A DNA stretch of 64,000 nucleotides from positions 1,696,537 through 1,760,536 of the forward strand of contig SCFE01000081.1 in NCBI GenBank assembly GCA_004352715.1, in the 5' to 3' direction. Position 1 is the first letter of the stretch; the number at the start of each line of letters is the position of its first letter. The translations under genes and the position numbers were made by a program. Positions 43,085 through 55,526 of the stretch are shown piece after piece. Source of the stretch: Hofstenia miamia. Taxonomy: Eukaryota; Xenacoelomorpha; Acoela. The notes below the pieces were generated by a model that was not told where the DNA came from, ran no database searches, and saw nothing but the letters and a program-made list of their open reading frames with translations.

Positions 43085-43490
43085 TAAAATCTTTATTATT
43101 ATGATATACAATTAATACAATTAGTTATCTGAGGTAATTGATATTTTGTTCTTCTGCTGCATTTGCCTTTCGTTTGATCCGGGAATAGATTATTGAAAAT
43201 ATTTCCTGGATTCTCAAAGCGTTCAATAATATTCTGCTTCTGTTTTCATTTATATCCTTCAGTACTTAAGCATCTCTCGTGAAATCCCATCTGTAAGCCT
43301 TCTTTAAAAGTCGGTTTAGTTGCAGTTAATCTTGATTTGATTGATTACCATGGAAAACGTAAAAGGGGACCTGAAACTGTTTCCTGGAGGATTCCTCTGG
43401 TAATATTAAGGAAGTCACATTGAGTAGTTCCCATCTTGACACGTTGCTTTCTGTGGGATAAGAAGTCACAGAACCAATCAAAAATGGCTT
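43085..43490 (-). pseudogene. LINE reverse transcriptase remnant
   Basis: Minus strand from 43485: AIFDWFCDFLSHRKQRVKMG matches the LINE block WFxxYLxxRxQxVxxG; then CDFLNITRGILQETVSGPLL corresponds to xxSGVPQGSVLGPLLF. What follows is frame-broken (FKEGLQMGFHERCLST) and loses the YADD box. Short, dead fragment, perhaps the same family as 37145-37787. Confidence 0.55.
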
Positions 43491-43540
43491 TTTGATAAAG
43501 AAAACATTTTCAGCTTCTTCAATAAAATACTACAATATAT

Positions 43541-44450
43541 NNNNNNNNNNNNNNNNNNNNNNNNNNNNNNNNNNNNNNNNNNNNNNNNNNNNNNNNNNNN
43601 NNNNNNNNNNNNNNNNNNNNNNNNNNNNNNNNNNNNNNNNNNNNNNNNNNNNNNNNNNNNNNNNNNNNNNNNNNNNNNNNNNNNNNNNNNNNNNNNNNNN
43701 NNNNNNNNNNNNNNNNNNNNNNNNNNNNNNNNNNNNNNNNNNNNNNNNNNNNNNNNNNNNNNNNNNNNNNNNNNNNNNNNNNNNNNNNNNNNNNNNNNNN
43801 NNNNNNNNNNNNNNNNNNNNNNNNNNNNNNNNNNNNNNNNNNNNNNNNNNNNNNNNNNNNNNNNNNNNNNNNNNNNNNNNNNNNNNNNNNNNNNNNNNNN
43901 NNNNNNNNNNNNNNNNNNNNNNNNNNNNNNNNNNNNNNNNNNNNNNNNNNNNNNNNNNNNNNNNNNNNNNNNNNNNNNNNNNNNNNNNNNNNNNNNNNNN
44001 NNNNNNNNNNNNNNNNNNNNNNNNNNNNNNNNNNNNNNNNNNNNNNNNNNNNNNNNNNNNNNNNNNNNNNNNNNNNNNNNNNNNNNNNNNNNNNNNNNNN
44101 NNNNNNNNNNNNNNNNNNNNNNNNNNNNNNNNNNNNNNNNNNNNNNNNNNNNNNNNNNNNNNNNNNNNNNNNNNNNNNNNNNNNNNNNNNNNNNNNNNNN
44201 NNNNNNNNNNNNNNNNNNNNNNNNNNNNNNNNNNNNNNNNNNNNNNNNNNNNNNNNNNNNNNNNNNNNNNNNNNNNNNNNNNNNNNNNNNNNNNNNNNNN
44301 NNNNNNNNNNNNNNNNNNNNNNNNNNNNNNNNNNNNNNNNNNNNNNNNNNNNNNNNNNNNNNNNNNNNNNNNNNNNNNNNNNNNNNNNNNNNNNNNNNNN
44401 NNNNNNNNNNNNNNNNNNNNNNNNNNNNNNNNNNNNNNNNNNNNNNNNNN
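43541..44450. other. Assembly gap (910 N) within a (TA)n tract
   Basis: N run with TATAT on its left edge and ATATATATAT on its right edge; long frames across it are artefacts. Confidence 1.
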
Positions 44451-44460
44451 ATATATATAT

Positions 44461-45830
44461 AATTTAAAGGGAAATCATAAAACACTATATTGGTACGATT
44501 TCGATTTCATTGTTAAAGTCATTTTAGAAAAAATGGAAAAACAAAAAGAAAAAATGAGGAATTGTTTAATGAATGGACTATTTATATGCACTTAGCAATA
44601 ATCTTTTATTTGGAGAGGAACCCGAAGGTCATCAAGTAATTTCGTCCTTGTCATACTCCACTAAATGCTGTTTTTATAATTAGGATGAGGAAAAAATGTT
44701 TCACATTTTAAACCACTGATTGAAATTGTTTTTTCCTTTACCATTGTAATTTCTGCTATTTCATGAAAGAATTTAAGTAGATTACGAAGCTCCAAACTGC
44801 ATTCATTTCAACTAATTAGCATATTTATGTGATTATATACTTAAACACACTTTTTCCATGAATCGTTATCGATTATTTCGTATAATTATTGAAAAGTAAA
44901 AAATTTAAGCTCCCTTATTAATCGACGGATGCAGAAATGAATATGAATGAGACATGCTTGGATGTTACTTGGTACGTTAATGGAAAGGATGGGCTGAAGA
45001 AATGGCGCGAAATTTAAAAAAGCTAAATAATTAAGCAACATTATACACAAGTGAAAAAAGTAAATTCTATATAATTTATAAACGTTTTGCTCAAAAAAAT
45101 CTTTATTATAGTATTATATACTCTTCTAAAACTCAATTTAGGAATTTCAATTTCCGTGTGCAGATGGTGTTAAAAATTTATAAAACACCCAATTTAGGCC
45201 TGGTAAACCAAACATTGAAGGACATGTTTAGCAAGAATCATAAAATTGGCCTAAAATTTGCCGAATTGGTACTCAAGCAAATTAGCTGAACCTTCTCTCA
45301 ATAAATCTTTATTGATAGATGTCATACTAGTAAGCAATTTATTGGAGATTAAGAATTCCAATTTGGCAAAGACTAAGAGAGTCTATCTTAATAGCATTGC
45401 AGGCTCTTGTAAAGAACTCTGTGGCTTAATTTTGATTAGAAAATATAGTCGATATTACAAATATAGACACAATGAAAAAGCAATGTAACTGAAAGAAAGA
45501 AAGAAAGAAAATTTATTTAAACTGGATTTTCCAATACTGATTAATGAACACTTAAAAAGGTATCGCACATGCTGAAAAAAAATATATCAACACGTACAAA
45601 AAGTATTTTTTCACCATTAAAATTTAAATATAGCTCAATTCGTAATTGTTTGAGAGCATCTAAATTTACATATAGTGCAGTGAACAATCAATTTAATAAC
45701 GAGCTTTTGCTTATTTTAAAATAAGTGATTTCTTATTGTAAGAATTATCACATTTAATTTTAGACATGAAACAATGTGCATCTGTGAAAAGCGCTGTTTA
45801 AATATACAGTGATTTTGCATTCTTTTATGT

Positions 45831-45864
<34 letters not shown>

Positions 45865-47191
45865 TTCCCGCTGTTTGCTATAGAAAATGCAAAAACCTTA
45901 CATTTGATGGGAAACGGTCCAAAATTTTTAAAGCATTTACCGGGAATCGCACTTTTTCCCCAAAAACCTATTTTTTGGCCATTGCTCCCACAGTATTCAC
46001 TCGAACTTAAATATATTTACCATGGGGTAGGTAAATTAAAGAAACACTACCCTGCAAAATTTCAAAGGTTTATGTTTGGAAACGTGGTCATGATAAGGTT
46101 CCATTACAACTTAGGAGGCTTTGATTTCTCCTAAGATAACCAGTTTCAAACGTACATAGTTAAAGATTTAAGCCATTCTCTTCCAAAGGCCTGTCTGTTT
46201 CTGTTCCATGTTTTATCTATCGCATTGCCAGAACTCAATGAAAATATGTTTCACTTGATAGCGTGCGTTTAAATTTATAATATTCTCAAATATTACGAAT
46301 AATAGAAAAGAACTTAATTTTTTAAATTCTATGTGTATTATAATTGTAAGATAATATAAGATATTTTTAACAATTGTGCTATTGTTGATATTGAGAATAA
46401 TTTCATTCTCTCATGAATGCAAATAAAATGCATTTTGCTTTGATGGAAACTCTTTGTAATTCATTACCTTGCATGAAGTTGAGTAAATGAAATATTCAAA
46501 AGCATGTATGTTTTTATATTTCTGCAAGTTATAATTTGAATTTTTTTCTTCTGCTGAGGGGAATTGAAGTGTATGAAGTTATATACATTATAAAAATTTT
46601 ACTACTATTAAATGTGTAAAAGAATACAATTAATGATGCTCCATCTAATTTTTAATCTACATGCAAAAAAATTTGTTCTACTGCTTGATTGAATGGGCCG
46701 CAAAAAACAATGCAAAATCCGATACTTTCATCAAAAGTTTCAATTTAGACTTGATAAAGTCCAATTAAAAAATATTTAACATACAAAAAATACTTGATCT
46801 GATCAATACAGCATTATGTTAGAACCACAATTATGACGTTTAGACCCGCAAAGAAATGAATTCTCCAATGAATAAAATAGTATTTCCTTAGCGTTTTGGA
46901 TTATCGCTAATTCAATGTACGCTTGATTACTCAAACGTGTGTTTTTTAATTAGGTTTTTAAACTTGACTAATGATGTTCAAAATCTAGTGTCATCTAAAA
47001 TTCATTTCCGTTGTATTCATAAAGAATGTTACCATTATCAACAACGCTTATTATATGACGTCTTCGGTCTTAAAACTAAACACCTCAAAAAATGCAACAC
47101 TAAAAATTGTATTAAATCCAAATATTTAACTGACACATTCGTCTGATTCCCCCATAAGTAAATCAATTACTCTAAATATGAAAATCAAGGC
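44461..47191. other. AT-rich DNA with microsatellites, no supported gene
   Basis: Includes (GAAA)n near 45492-45510 and (TA)n at 45842-45864. Frames 45258-45488, 45904-46134 and 46937-47146 lack splice or family support. Confidence 0.4.
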
Positions 47192-47199
47192 ATCTCATC

Positions 47200-47435
47200 T
47201 GAGGTTCTACTGGACCAGAATTTGGTTGGCTTCAGTTCCGTTCTTTAGGAGACCCATGAAATTTTTGGTCCCATCACCTCATATGGTCTCACAGCATAAT
47301 TTCTATTTTGACCAAAGTTGTAAAAATTATGAGTAAAATGGCCCAAGTTCCACTGAAATTATTAGGATAAAGTTTCTATTCCATGTGTCTGGGATCAGTA
47401 AATTCCATAGAACTGAATGGTCCAGAAGAACTCTA
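47200..47435. mobile_element. Non-autonomous hAT-like element (236 bp)
   Basis: Perfect 8-bp target duplication ATCTCATC (47192-47199 and 47436-47443). Terminal inverted repeats TGAGGTTCTACTGGACCA and, reversed from the right, TAGAGTTCTTCTGGACCA (14 of 18 match). No coding content. Confidence 0.75.
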
Positions 47436-47624
47436 ATCTCATCGAATTTGAGTACTACGATATGTACCCTAGTCCAAAAATGTAGTTTACAATTGACAGT
47501 TTACATTAGTACGATTTAAAAGCATTTTAATCACTGTCTTGGTAAAACTATAAAAAGTAAAGAAATCAGAAAATAATTGGTATTAGCACAGTCGACTCAG
47601 TAAAACAAAGGAAAAATATTTTAC

Positions 47625-47658
47625 CTGGTACCTATCACGAAAGCCTGACTTATCAAAG
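47625..47658 (-). CDS. Candidate microexon (34 bp, or 24 bp in phase 0)
   Basis: Minus strand: acceptor ccactgtatag or, 10 bases later, gataag; donor TACCAG/GTAAAATA. The first choice gives one leading base then FDKSGFRDRYQ; the second gives 8 codons in phase 0, SGFRDRYQ. Both end in phase 0, as do the exons of gene A. The peptide style (charged, aromatic) fits a real exon, but a segment this short cannot be proven by eye. Confidence 0.35.
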
Positions 47659-50339
47659 CTATACAGTGGATTAATGTATATAGTAATTTTAAAATAAACA
47701 TAGAAAGAGATATTTTTAGAGCTCGGTGGCAGGCTGAAAAATATAACGAAACTGCGATTTTCACTAAAAACTTAAACCAAGCCGAGTGAAAAAATGAAAA
47801 CTAAGTTTTTGGTTTTTGGAAGAAGCGATGCACTATTCTTAGAGCAAATGGCAAAATGTTTCCCAATTTGAAGAGCAGTTGTGTTTTACTTCATTAACAA
47901 CAAACTTAGTGTCATGAAAATATATTTTATAAAGGCATGCATCTCTTATATAACGATTTCTAATATCAACTGTAGTTAGCTAAAAAACGGAGCCCGAATC
48001 CACGGTTTTGAGGTGTAAAAAAAGCAACAGAGTTGATTTTTTGGAAACCACAGAGCACCAGATATCTTTTAAAAATAATTGGAATGACCAAAAAAGTGGT
48101 ATTTAAATTTTAATTATGTGAAAGTTGCTGACTCTTTTCAAATAATAATAAATTACTTTCTCGTTTTGACGTCATTGAATTAATTAAGAAAAATTAGTTT
48201 AAGTTTCAATTACGGAGAAAATCTATTGAAAACTTCTGTACATTACTAATTATAAAAATATTTATGAGTTTTTAGGGGAAATATATACTTGAAAATGCAT
48301 AAAAATTTCATGATCTGATATTTTACTTAAATTAATTATTTTTTCTTGTTACTAGTTTATCTTTTGTTCTAATAAATCACGTATTTTAATAAGACAAAGC
48401 TAATTTATCAATCAGAGGTCGAATAGCTGAAATAATGGTGGCACTTTGCTAGCATGCATTTTCAATTCTAATTATATATTATATTTTGGCCAGGGTTTAA
48501 AGCAGATTAACAAAGGACAGTTGGAACATTTTCTTACAGTAAGAAATTGAAACCAGTGAAATGATTTTTTCTGTCTTATTCTAGTTAAAATATAATGCTC
48601 AGAACATAACGATATTAAATAATTTTTTATTCATGAAAATTCATAGGGAGTTGCTAAAACTTAGTCAATCAGTGCAATTGTGTTGTATTCTTTCTCAACA
48701 TGGGGAGACTAGCACAATAAGGTGATAAATTAAATTTTAATGGCTTAACTATTCGCAGGTGAGGATTACTTATCTCCAAAGGCGATCGAGTTCTTAAGGA
48801 TGTTTATTCTGTTGAACTTTGCTTACAAATCTTAGTTCTTTTAAAATCTGCACGAACTGATAAGACCAAGGTTTCAATTCTCGGTCGCTTCATTCAGTTT
48901 AGCTTCTAATCTCTTTAAGAAATTTAACATTTCTTAATTGAAACAACAGTGATTCAGGCAAAACTTTGTAAAATTTGCATAAATTCTGATATACTCTGAA
49001 GTAGTTTAAGCGTCAGTAAACATGCAGACATAAATTTTTCGTCATTTAGAAGAATATATACAAGATTTCTCTAAACTTATTTTGCATAAATACATGATCC
49101 CCAACAACCATACCTCAAAAGAATACCAAAATATGCTTTATGATGGTCCGCTGACCTTAAGCTGAAATTCCAGAAAATTGCACTAAACATTTGATACATG
49201 TAAAGTAGTTTTCAAATTATATATAAAAGCAAAAACTTTTCAGAATCGAACCATTCATTTTTCATGCATAATTTCAAATACTTACTTGACTAAAATGTAT
49301 TGCATTAAAAATATTTGTGAATTTAGCTCATCATCTAGAGTGCATATTATAATATCAATCAAAATATTTGGCATGCTTATGTATCTGCATTGTTTCAACT
49401 AAAATTCTTGGAAACAGTCGTACATTGGCTTTGAGTTTATCTTTAATCAATTTACTTCAGATTCAGATATCAAACCGAAAATTTAGCTTTTTTTTCTAAA
49501 AAGAAAATGTTTTATTGTTGAAACATAGCAAACTTAATTCCCAAGCTTTTTAAAAAACTTTTGTATTACTTTTAAACTCGTAACTTAAAATACGAGAAGA
49601 ATGGTTTCCTTGAGCATTAAACAAACTTCCCCAACAACACTTCCTCTGATGTAAATTTTATAAGACTTCCTGAAAGAAGAATACTACTTGATGTTAAACA
49701 GTAATTCTTTTTCTTCATTTAATAAAATAATCTTATTATAGTTAAAGAAGCTTTAAAGCACTACATGCATTTCCCAAAAACTTTGAATTTTTAAATAAAA
49801 TAATCGGATGAATCAACTATGTTTGAAAAGTTATTTACTGCAGTTAATCATGTAAGGTGAAAGAAAGTTCTTAGAAACAGGCATCTTTATGACGCCGCAA
49901 GTTATTATGCAGAAAAAAAGAACAACCTAAGCATAAGTAATGTGCTTTTATCATAAAAGGCAGTTATGTTATATTAATTTTAACATAGTAAAGATTTCCA
50001 AAATTTTAAGAGCAGCTCATAATACGGTAATTTCTCTTCTTTCACTTGAGTTTTAATCTCCTTCTGACGCACACGATATCTGATTTCGAGCCCAACACGC
50101 CTCACTGGGTTTGGTAGATCTATCTAGGGTTAACTAGACTTTTAGATCTCAAGATTAATTAATATTTTTTAGTAGATCAGAAATTCCCGCAAAATATTCT
50201 ATCAAATTCCTTACACATATTAGACAATACATTTAACTTGGACGCAAGTTATTATTTAAATATTGATAAGAGTACAAGCAATAATTTGCTAGTATATTAC
50301 AATTTTCTAACTGCAAACTAAATATGGGTACATAATATA
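47659..50339. other. AT-rich DNA, nothing identified
   Basis: A GC-richer patch around 50035-50125 is open in more than one frame on both strands and could be repeat-derived; I do not call it. Confidence 0.4.
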
Positions 50340-50800
50340 TCATAATAATAATAATAATTGTGTGTTTGTCTGTGTGTCTATGCATGTGGTAAGCTCGATG
50401 CAAGTGTTTAGCCTATCTGTGTTTCTGATTGTGCTTTGTTGTTGTAAAAGTGCACTTATTAATTTTTTCCGAATTTTTTGAATTTTTTCTTACTCTCACT
50501 CTCTAAATCGAGGCTGCTCGATGAAAGCTAGAATAGTAAATAAATTATGTGATCATGAATATATTTCTAAGTACTTTAAACATATTTGTGATTAAATACA
50601 AACTGAAAAAATTAACTTGCCGAGGGAGAACAATATGCAATAATTCCATCTTAAATCAGAAAAATGATCATGTTTATTGGCAAAGTTTTGCCATTTTAGT
50701 GACCAATTAAACGTCTTTGATAATTAACAGTGGTCTTTTGTATTTGAATTAATAAATAAAAATAATGAATAATGTTATTGTGATAAACAAAATGAATGCA
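50340..50800 (+). repeat. Dispersed repeat, uninterrupted copy (about 460 bp)
   Basis: Starts at a TAA repeat, CATAATAATAATAATAATTG, then GTGTGTCTATGCATGTGGTA. Its left 130 bases match 34660-34795 and its right 65 bases (AATAAATAAAAATAATGAAT, then AACAAAATGAATGCAAT) match 36030-36095. The middle (about 50470-50735) has no counterpart in the other copy, where a gap and Dong-like LINE pieces intervene. Confidence 0.6.
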
Positions 50801-52874
50801 ATTTTCGAATTTAAAAATTTTGGCCTAAATTTCTGAGATGTTATGCGGTATCTATCTCCAAAACAATTTTTTGTAACTTTTTTAAGAGAAATTTTCAAAT
50901 TTTTACTCTTTGTCAAATCAACTTTAAAATATCAAACAGCATCACTTTGATTTATCAGAACAATATTAGCAATTAATTCGATTTTGTCCGTTATTTATTT
51001 AACAGAATTGGGTAGAATATAAGAAATGTTTTATAATATAATACGAAAGTAATACGAATAAAACTATACATATTAATAAATCGATCTTAACGTGAAAGAT
51101 GCTATTTGTAATATTAATACGCACGTAATAAGATAGATGCAATTAAGACTATTTATATTACGTTTATTACGTTTAAGTATGATCATACTACGATTATTAC
51201 GTATATTTAACATGAGTTGTGATACACTAAAATTTTAAATTATTTATTAACACATCCTAATTATTATTTTCGAAAACTAGAAATTTAATTGAATTTTGTT
51301 GAAATCCGTAATTAAAATGTCAAAATTAAAAGATTTGCTTAAATTTTGAAGATTTATACTCCTGGGTTTATTTTGAGATTAATATGGGGATATTTTTTCC
51401 GTATTATGCTTAACCCGTACAATAGCTTCTAGTTCCTTTAAGATGGATAATCTAAATTCAACGAAAAACTTACAGTTTGTTTGCCTAATTTTTGATAGAG
51501 GAATTTTACAAAAATATAAGTTGCAATTTTCTTAAAAGTCGCATTTATGCCACTGTTGTTTAGAAGAATTTAAGTTTTCAAAAATTGACGATATTTTAAT
51601 ACTGAATTCTTTGAGCGTAGGTTTTTAAATAATTTCTTTGATCTTTGTTAATTAGTTCAATTTGCCTCGCTTGAATTTCATTTAGCTAGTTCAAAGAGTT
51701 TTTGCTTCGTATTTATCGAATTTTTAATTATTTGATAATCAGTCAATGCATTTTAAATAATCGTGATTTATTCACTTCTCGTTGGAATTTTGCGGTGATA
51801 CTTTGCTACATTTATTGATGAATCTGTGCAGAAATGTAATTATATTTGTGGAAAACTAAACCTAGAGTATAAAAGTAATAATTGGTATATTTTAAGTAAG
51901 TTTTTGAAAACCCTAGCGTAAATCGTTTAAATTTCGAAAGTTTGCATGAATTATGCTAACATAAATACAGAGTCCATTGTCACTGAAAAATTGCAGCTTT
52001 AAAAAATTTGTATATAGTTTCAAATTAAATAAAAAAATAATCAATAAAAGTCGTTAATTGAGTGGTTTCGGACAGCGGATCTTGATAAAGAAATGGAAAT
52101 TGGATTAAAAGAAATAATTTTTTTATTGATATTTATCTAAGTTTTTGGGAAGAGAATTTATAGTTAATAAAACAATTGATGTCCTAGAAATGGCAATTTC
52201 ATTAGTTTTTTAAATTTTTAGTGATTTGCTATTACAACGAATATCTAAAATTTTATTGCATTTAGAGACATATTCTAAAGAAATTACTTTTTTGAACTAT
52301 AAGTAACATTAATTACTTTATTTTAGAAGTTTTTATTGTAGGTGATTTATTTCGATTCATAAAGATTCAAAAAAAGGATGATCCATTTTCAAAATATTTT
52401 TTTGAGATTGATTTAAAATTTTTGAATATCATATTCAGAAGGAAACCACCTCTACTATATTTATTTTTAAGAAAACACTAAAGTTTCCATATTGCCATTG
52501 TTTTAAGCAAGTTTTGTAAAAGCAAAAATTAAATTTGAACCAAAATGAGTTGTAATTTTGGGAAAACATTGTTATTGGAGATTGAACTAATGGAGATGAA
52601 ATAAATATTCTAAATATTGCCTTCACAACGTTTTCTTAAATATTTTGGATTACTGTAAGCTAATATTGGGGCAGGTATAATTCCATGTGCCTTGCTAGGA
52701 CAATTAAATAATTTGAAAAGTATTCATGGATGAAAAAAAAACGTTGGCTAAACTTTACTGATAATTCATAGTGGTGTTTATAAAGAAATTGGTGTGTATG
52801 TCTCATGAGTATATAATGTAATTTTATATTCTTAGTGAGGATACACATATCAACTAAGCGTTCTAAATACCTAC
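50801..52874. other. AT-rich DNA, nothing identified
   Basis: Several ATTACG/CGTAAT copies of both orientations cluster at 51040-51220; otherwise featureless. Confidence 0.4.
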
Positions 52875-52913
52875 CTTGTTCATATAGTTAAGTGGAATAG
52901 GCAACGGTGTAGG
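52875..52913 (-). CDS. Candidate 39-bp symmetric microexon
   Basis: Minus strand: textbook acceptor ctctagttttttcatcctag, donor AACAAG/GTAGGT. Thirteen codons, phase 0 both ends: PTPLPIPLNYMNK, a Pro-rich peptide with a PTPLPIP run that could bind SH3 or WW domains and a Tyr in NYMN. Matches the phase and style of the gene A exons, about 24 kb further 3'. It is the most 5' exon candidate on this strand. Confidence 0.5.
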
Positions 52914-54209
52914 CTAGGATGAAAAAACTAGAGCAGACTTTAGCAGTAGAGCGCGTTATTTATATTTGTCCATTAGTTGGGTATACAGATTGCAAAAAAA
53001 GTATGGAGCCATGATATATTTAGAAAAGATGACGTAGTGATGAAGTAGTTATTTAGATTTAGGATGAAGAGAAAAATGTAATGAAATCAAACTCAAAAAG
53101 AGAGGTGATTGAACATGGCAAAAGAAGAAAGAGATCAAAAACTGGAATCACAAGAACGAGATTCAGAGAAGCTTTCTATGAATAGATTGCAGTGCTTAAT
53201 TGCAAAGTTTTTTGAGAGATTACTATTGGCACAGACAGGGAAGATTTCTAAGAGTTAAATGCAATTAGGTGTGAATATTTTTTCCAATGCCCAAAAGTTA
53301 ATGCTGTCCGCGCTTTGCAGTTGGGCATGTAATGGACCCCAGCTGGTAATCACTAAAGTGACGCAGCCATAGCCGGACGTAGTCGATACATATTGCTCAA
53401 GTAATCAGGGAGTTCAAAATCCATGTGTTTATATAAGTAAACCACTGGAGGAAAAATGAGTTCGGTTACTCATAAATTGAGAGCATACGTGCCTCAATGG
53501 AGACACTCCTCCATAACATGGTGTTTTCAGTTTTCCAAAAGACTCTGATGTAGCTACTTGCAAGTTTTTGATCTCAAATTTTGTATGCTTTTGAACTGCT
53601 AGTCTGTATTGCAGGCAGAATTTCTCAAATAATAATATTCTACAACATGAAGCTCTCAATGATAGGCAAATTTAACATCTAATATGTTACAGGAGAACAT
53701 TATATTTTTTCACATAATGGATGCCTGAAATACCACCGGTAAAATATTGATGGTATTAATATTAAGTGTGAACCGCTTTGAAATCAAATGCATCTTCCAG
53801 ACTTCAGGTTATAAAATGCGGAAATTATTGATTTCTTAAAAAGGCATCTAATCCTCTTTTTGTAAGTTGTTTTTAAATTTCATGATTCTAATCATTTACC
53901 ATCAATATATACATATAGGTCTTATTCACTTACATTTGCTTTAAGCTGAACCTAAAAACATCGAATCAATACCTCTGTAGAAGTTCTATATTGGAACCTC
54001 AGCATAACAACCCCATAGTTTATATTAATAGTTTTATTCTAAAATTCCACAAAACTTATACATATCAAGGATATTAACCTTCTTTTTTAAATTAGGATTT
54101 TCACTGGTTTGCATTATTTTGCCAAATATCACTGTAGTAGACAATTATTATGAAATGAATTCTTATACGTATCTATAAAATATTATGCCCTGAGAGCCCT
54201 TACATAAAC
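52914..54209. other. No supported gene
   Basis: A purine-rich run spans 53090-53200. The frame 53429-53659 on the minus strand has a fairly normal residue mix but no splice support or recognisable family. Confidence 0.35.

Positions 54210-54250
<41 letters not shown>
54210..54250. repeat. (TA)n microsatellite
   Basis: Uninterrupted TA tract shortly before the duplicated segment starting at 54287. Confidence 0.95.
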
Positions 54251-54251
<1 letters not shown>

Positions 54252-54286
54252 ACTGTTAATGTTTGTCATGCGGCTATGCAGAAAAA

Positions 54287-55526
54287 GGGTCAAGTGAACC
54301 TCAGTGTCAATTTCATTAACTGAATTTCACTAAGTCGCTTACTATTAGTAGGGAGGACCTAACCAAGACAGATTTTGACCCTAATTATCGGGAACTGTGA
54401 AAGCAATACGTTTGCTGTAAGCAGCAGGGGTGTCGATTTTGGTAATGCCAAATATGTCAAGATGAAATTTCTAGCCATACATTATGGTCATAATGTAAAA
54501 TATGATGAATGATGGTGAAATGTACCTAGAATGGTGGTGATAATTTCAATTTAATAATGCAATTTCTAATATTTAGCAAATTAAAAGTTGCATTAAAAAA
54601 TCGTTTTTCTTGTAATTTGAAATGGTCTTGATATCACAAGAAACAATCAATTCACTAGGTCTCAGAACGATCTTGAAACGTTCAGAAACAAATTCTAAAG
54701 TAAAACAGTTATTGTTCTCTTGTCCTTCTAACAACAGGCGCAAAAATTGAAAATGGTAAAAATATTAATCGTCTTTAGTATTAGTTTACAATCTACTGAA
54801 ACTGGTTACTAAACTCTTACAACACTTTTAAAACTTGATATTTTATCAAATATTTTTTATTTAAAGCAATTTGTAAGATTAATAGTTACCCATTCAATTA
54901 TGATAATTGTGCCAATATCTTTAAAGCCAGCCCGTAAATCTGAATATGAGCTTAATCACGAAATATTTGAATCGCTGTGGATAGAAATAAAATCAATAGA
55001 GAACTGCTTCCAAAAAGATTTAATAAACATAACTTATAATCCAAATAAAAATTATCTAGTCGCATATTTAAATTATAAAATATACGAAATATCTGAAATA
55101 TGTAGTGATTATAACTCTCTAAATATATTCGGTGACTTTAATATTAATTACTTTAACTCTTATGAACGAAATTCTATAAATGAATTGTGTGCTACTTGTA
55201 ATCTTCATTGTATAAATACGGTTTGTCCAACTCGCATGAACAATTTAATTGATTACTTTTTTACTAATTCTGAAGTTTCTTTCAAATCTTTAATGTTTGA
55301 ATCATTTAGTGATCATGCACTGTGTACATATATTAGTAACAAAACTACTAAAAGCAAGCAATTTAAAACCATAAATGCAAGAGACTATTTATCTTACTCA
55401 GATGAAAAAATGGAAAAGGCCCTAAAAAACATCCCATTTAACTATATTTACATATTAAATTCTGGACCTCAAATGGTTAATTACATTGCAAAAGAAATCT
55501 ACAAAGCATTAAACACTGTTGCCCCA
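54287..55526 (+). repeat. Segment repeated at 62761-64000
   Basis: From GGGTCAAGTGAACCTCAGTG onward the two segments keep a constant offset of 8474 bases to the window end with no indel and no mismatch that I could find by reading. It includes about 620 bases of non-LINE sequence before the truncated LINE start, so the unit is a duplicated locus, not two separate insertions. Confidence 0.85.

Noticed and set aside
50035-50125. GC-richer patch with an open minus frame (PNPVRRVGLEIRYRVRQKE)
   Set aside because: Two minus frames and one plus frame are open, splice signals are weak, and it resembles repeat debris; no basis to choose.
53429-53659. A 76-codon minus-strand frame beginning MRASCCRILLFEKFC
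   Set aside because: No recognisable family, no splice signals, and similar lengths occur by chance in this window.
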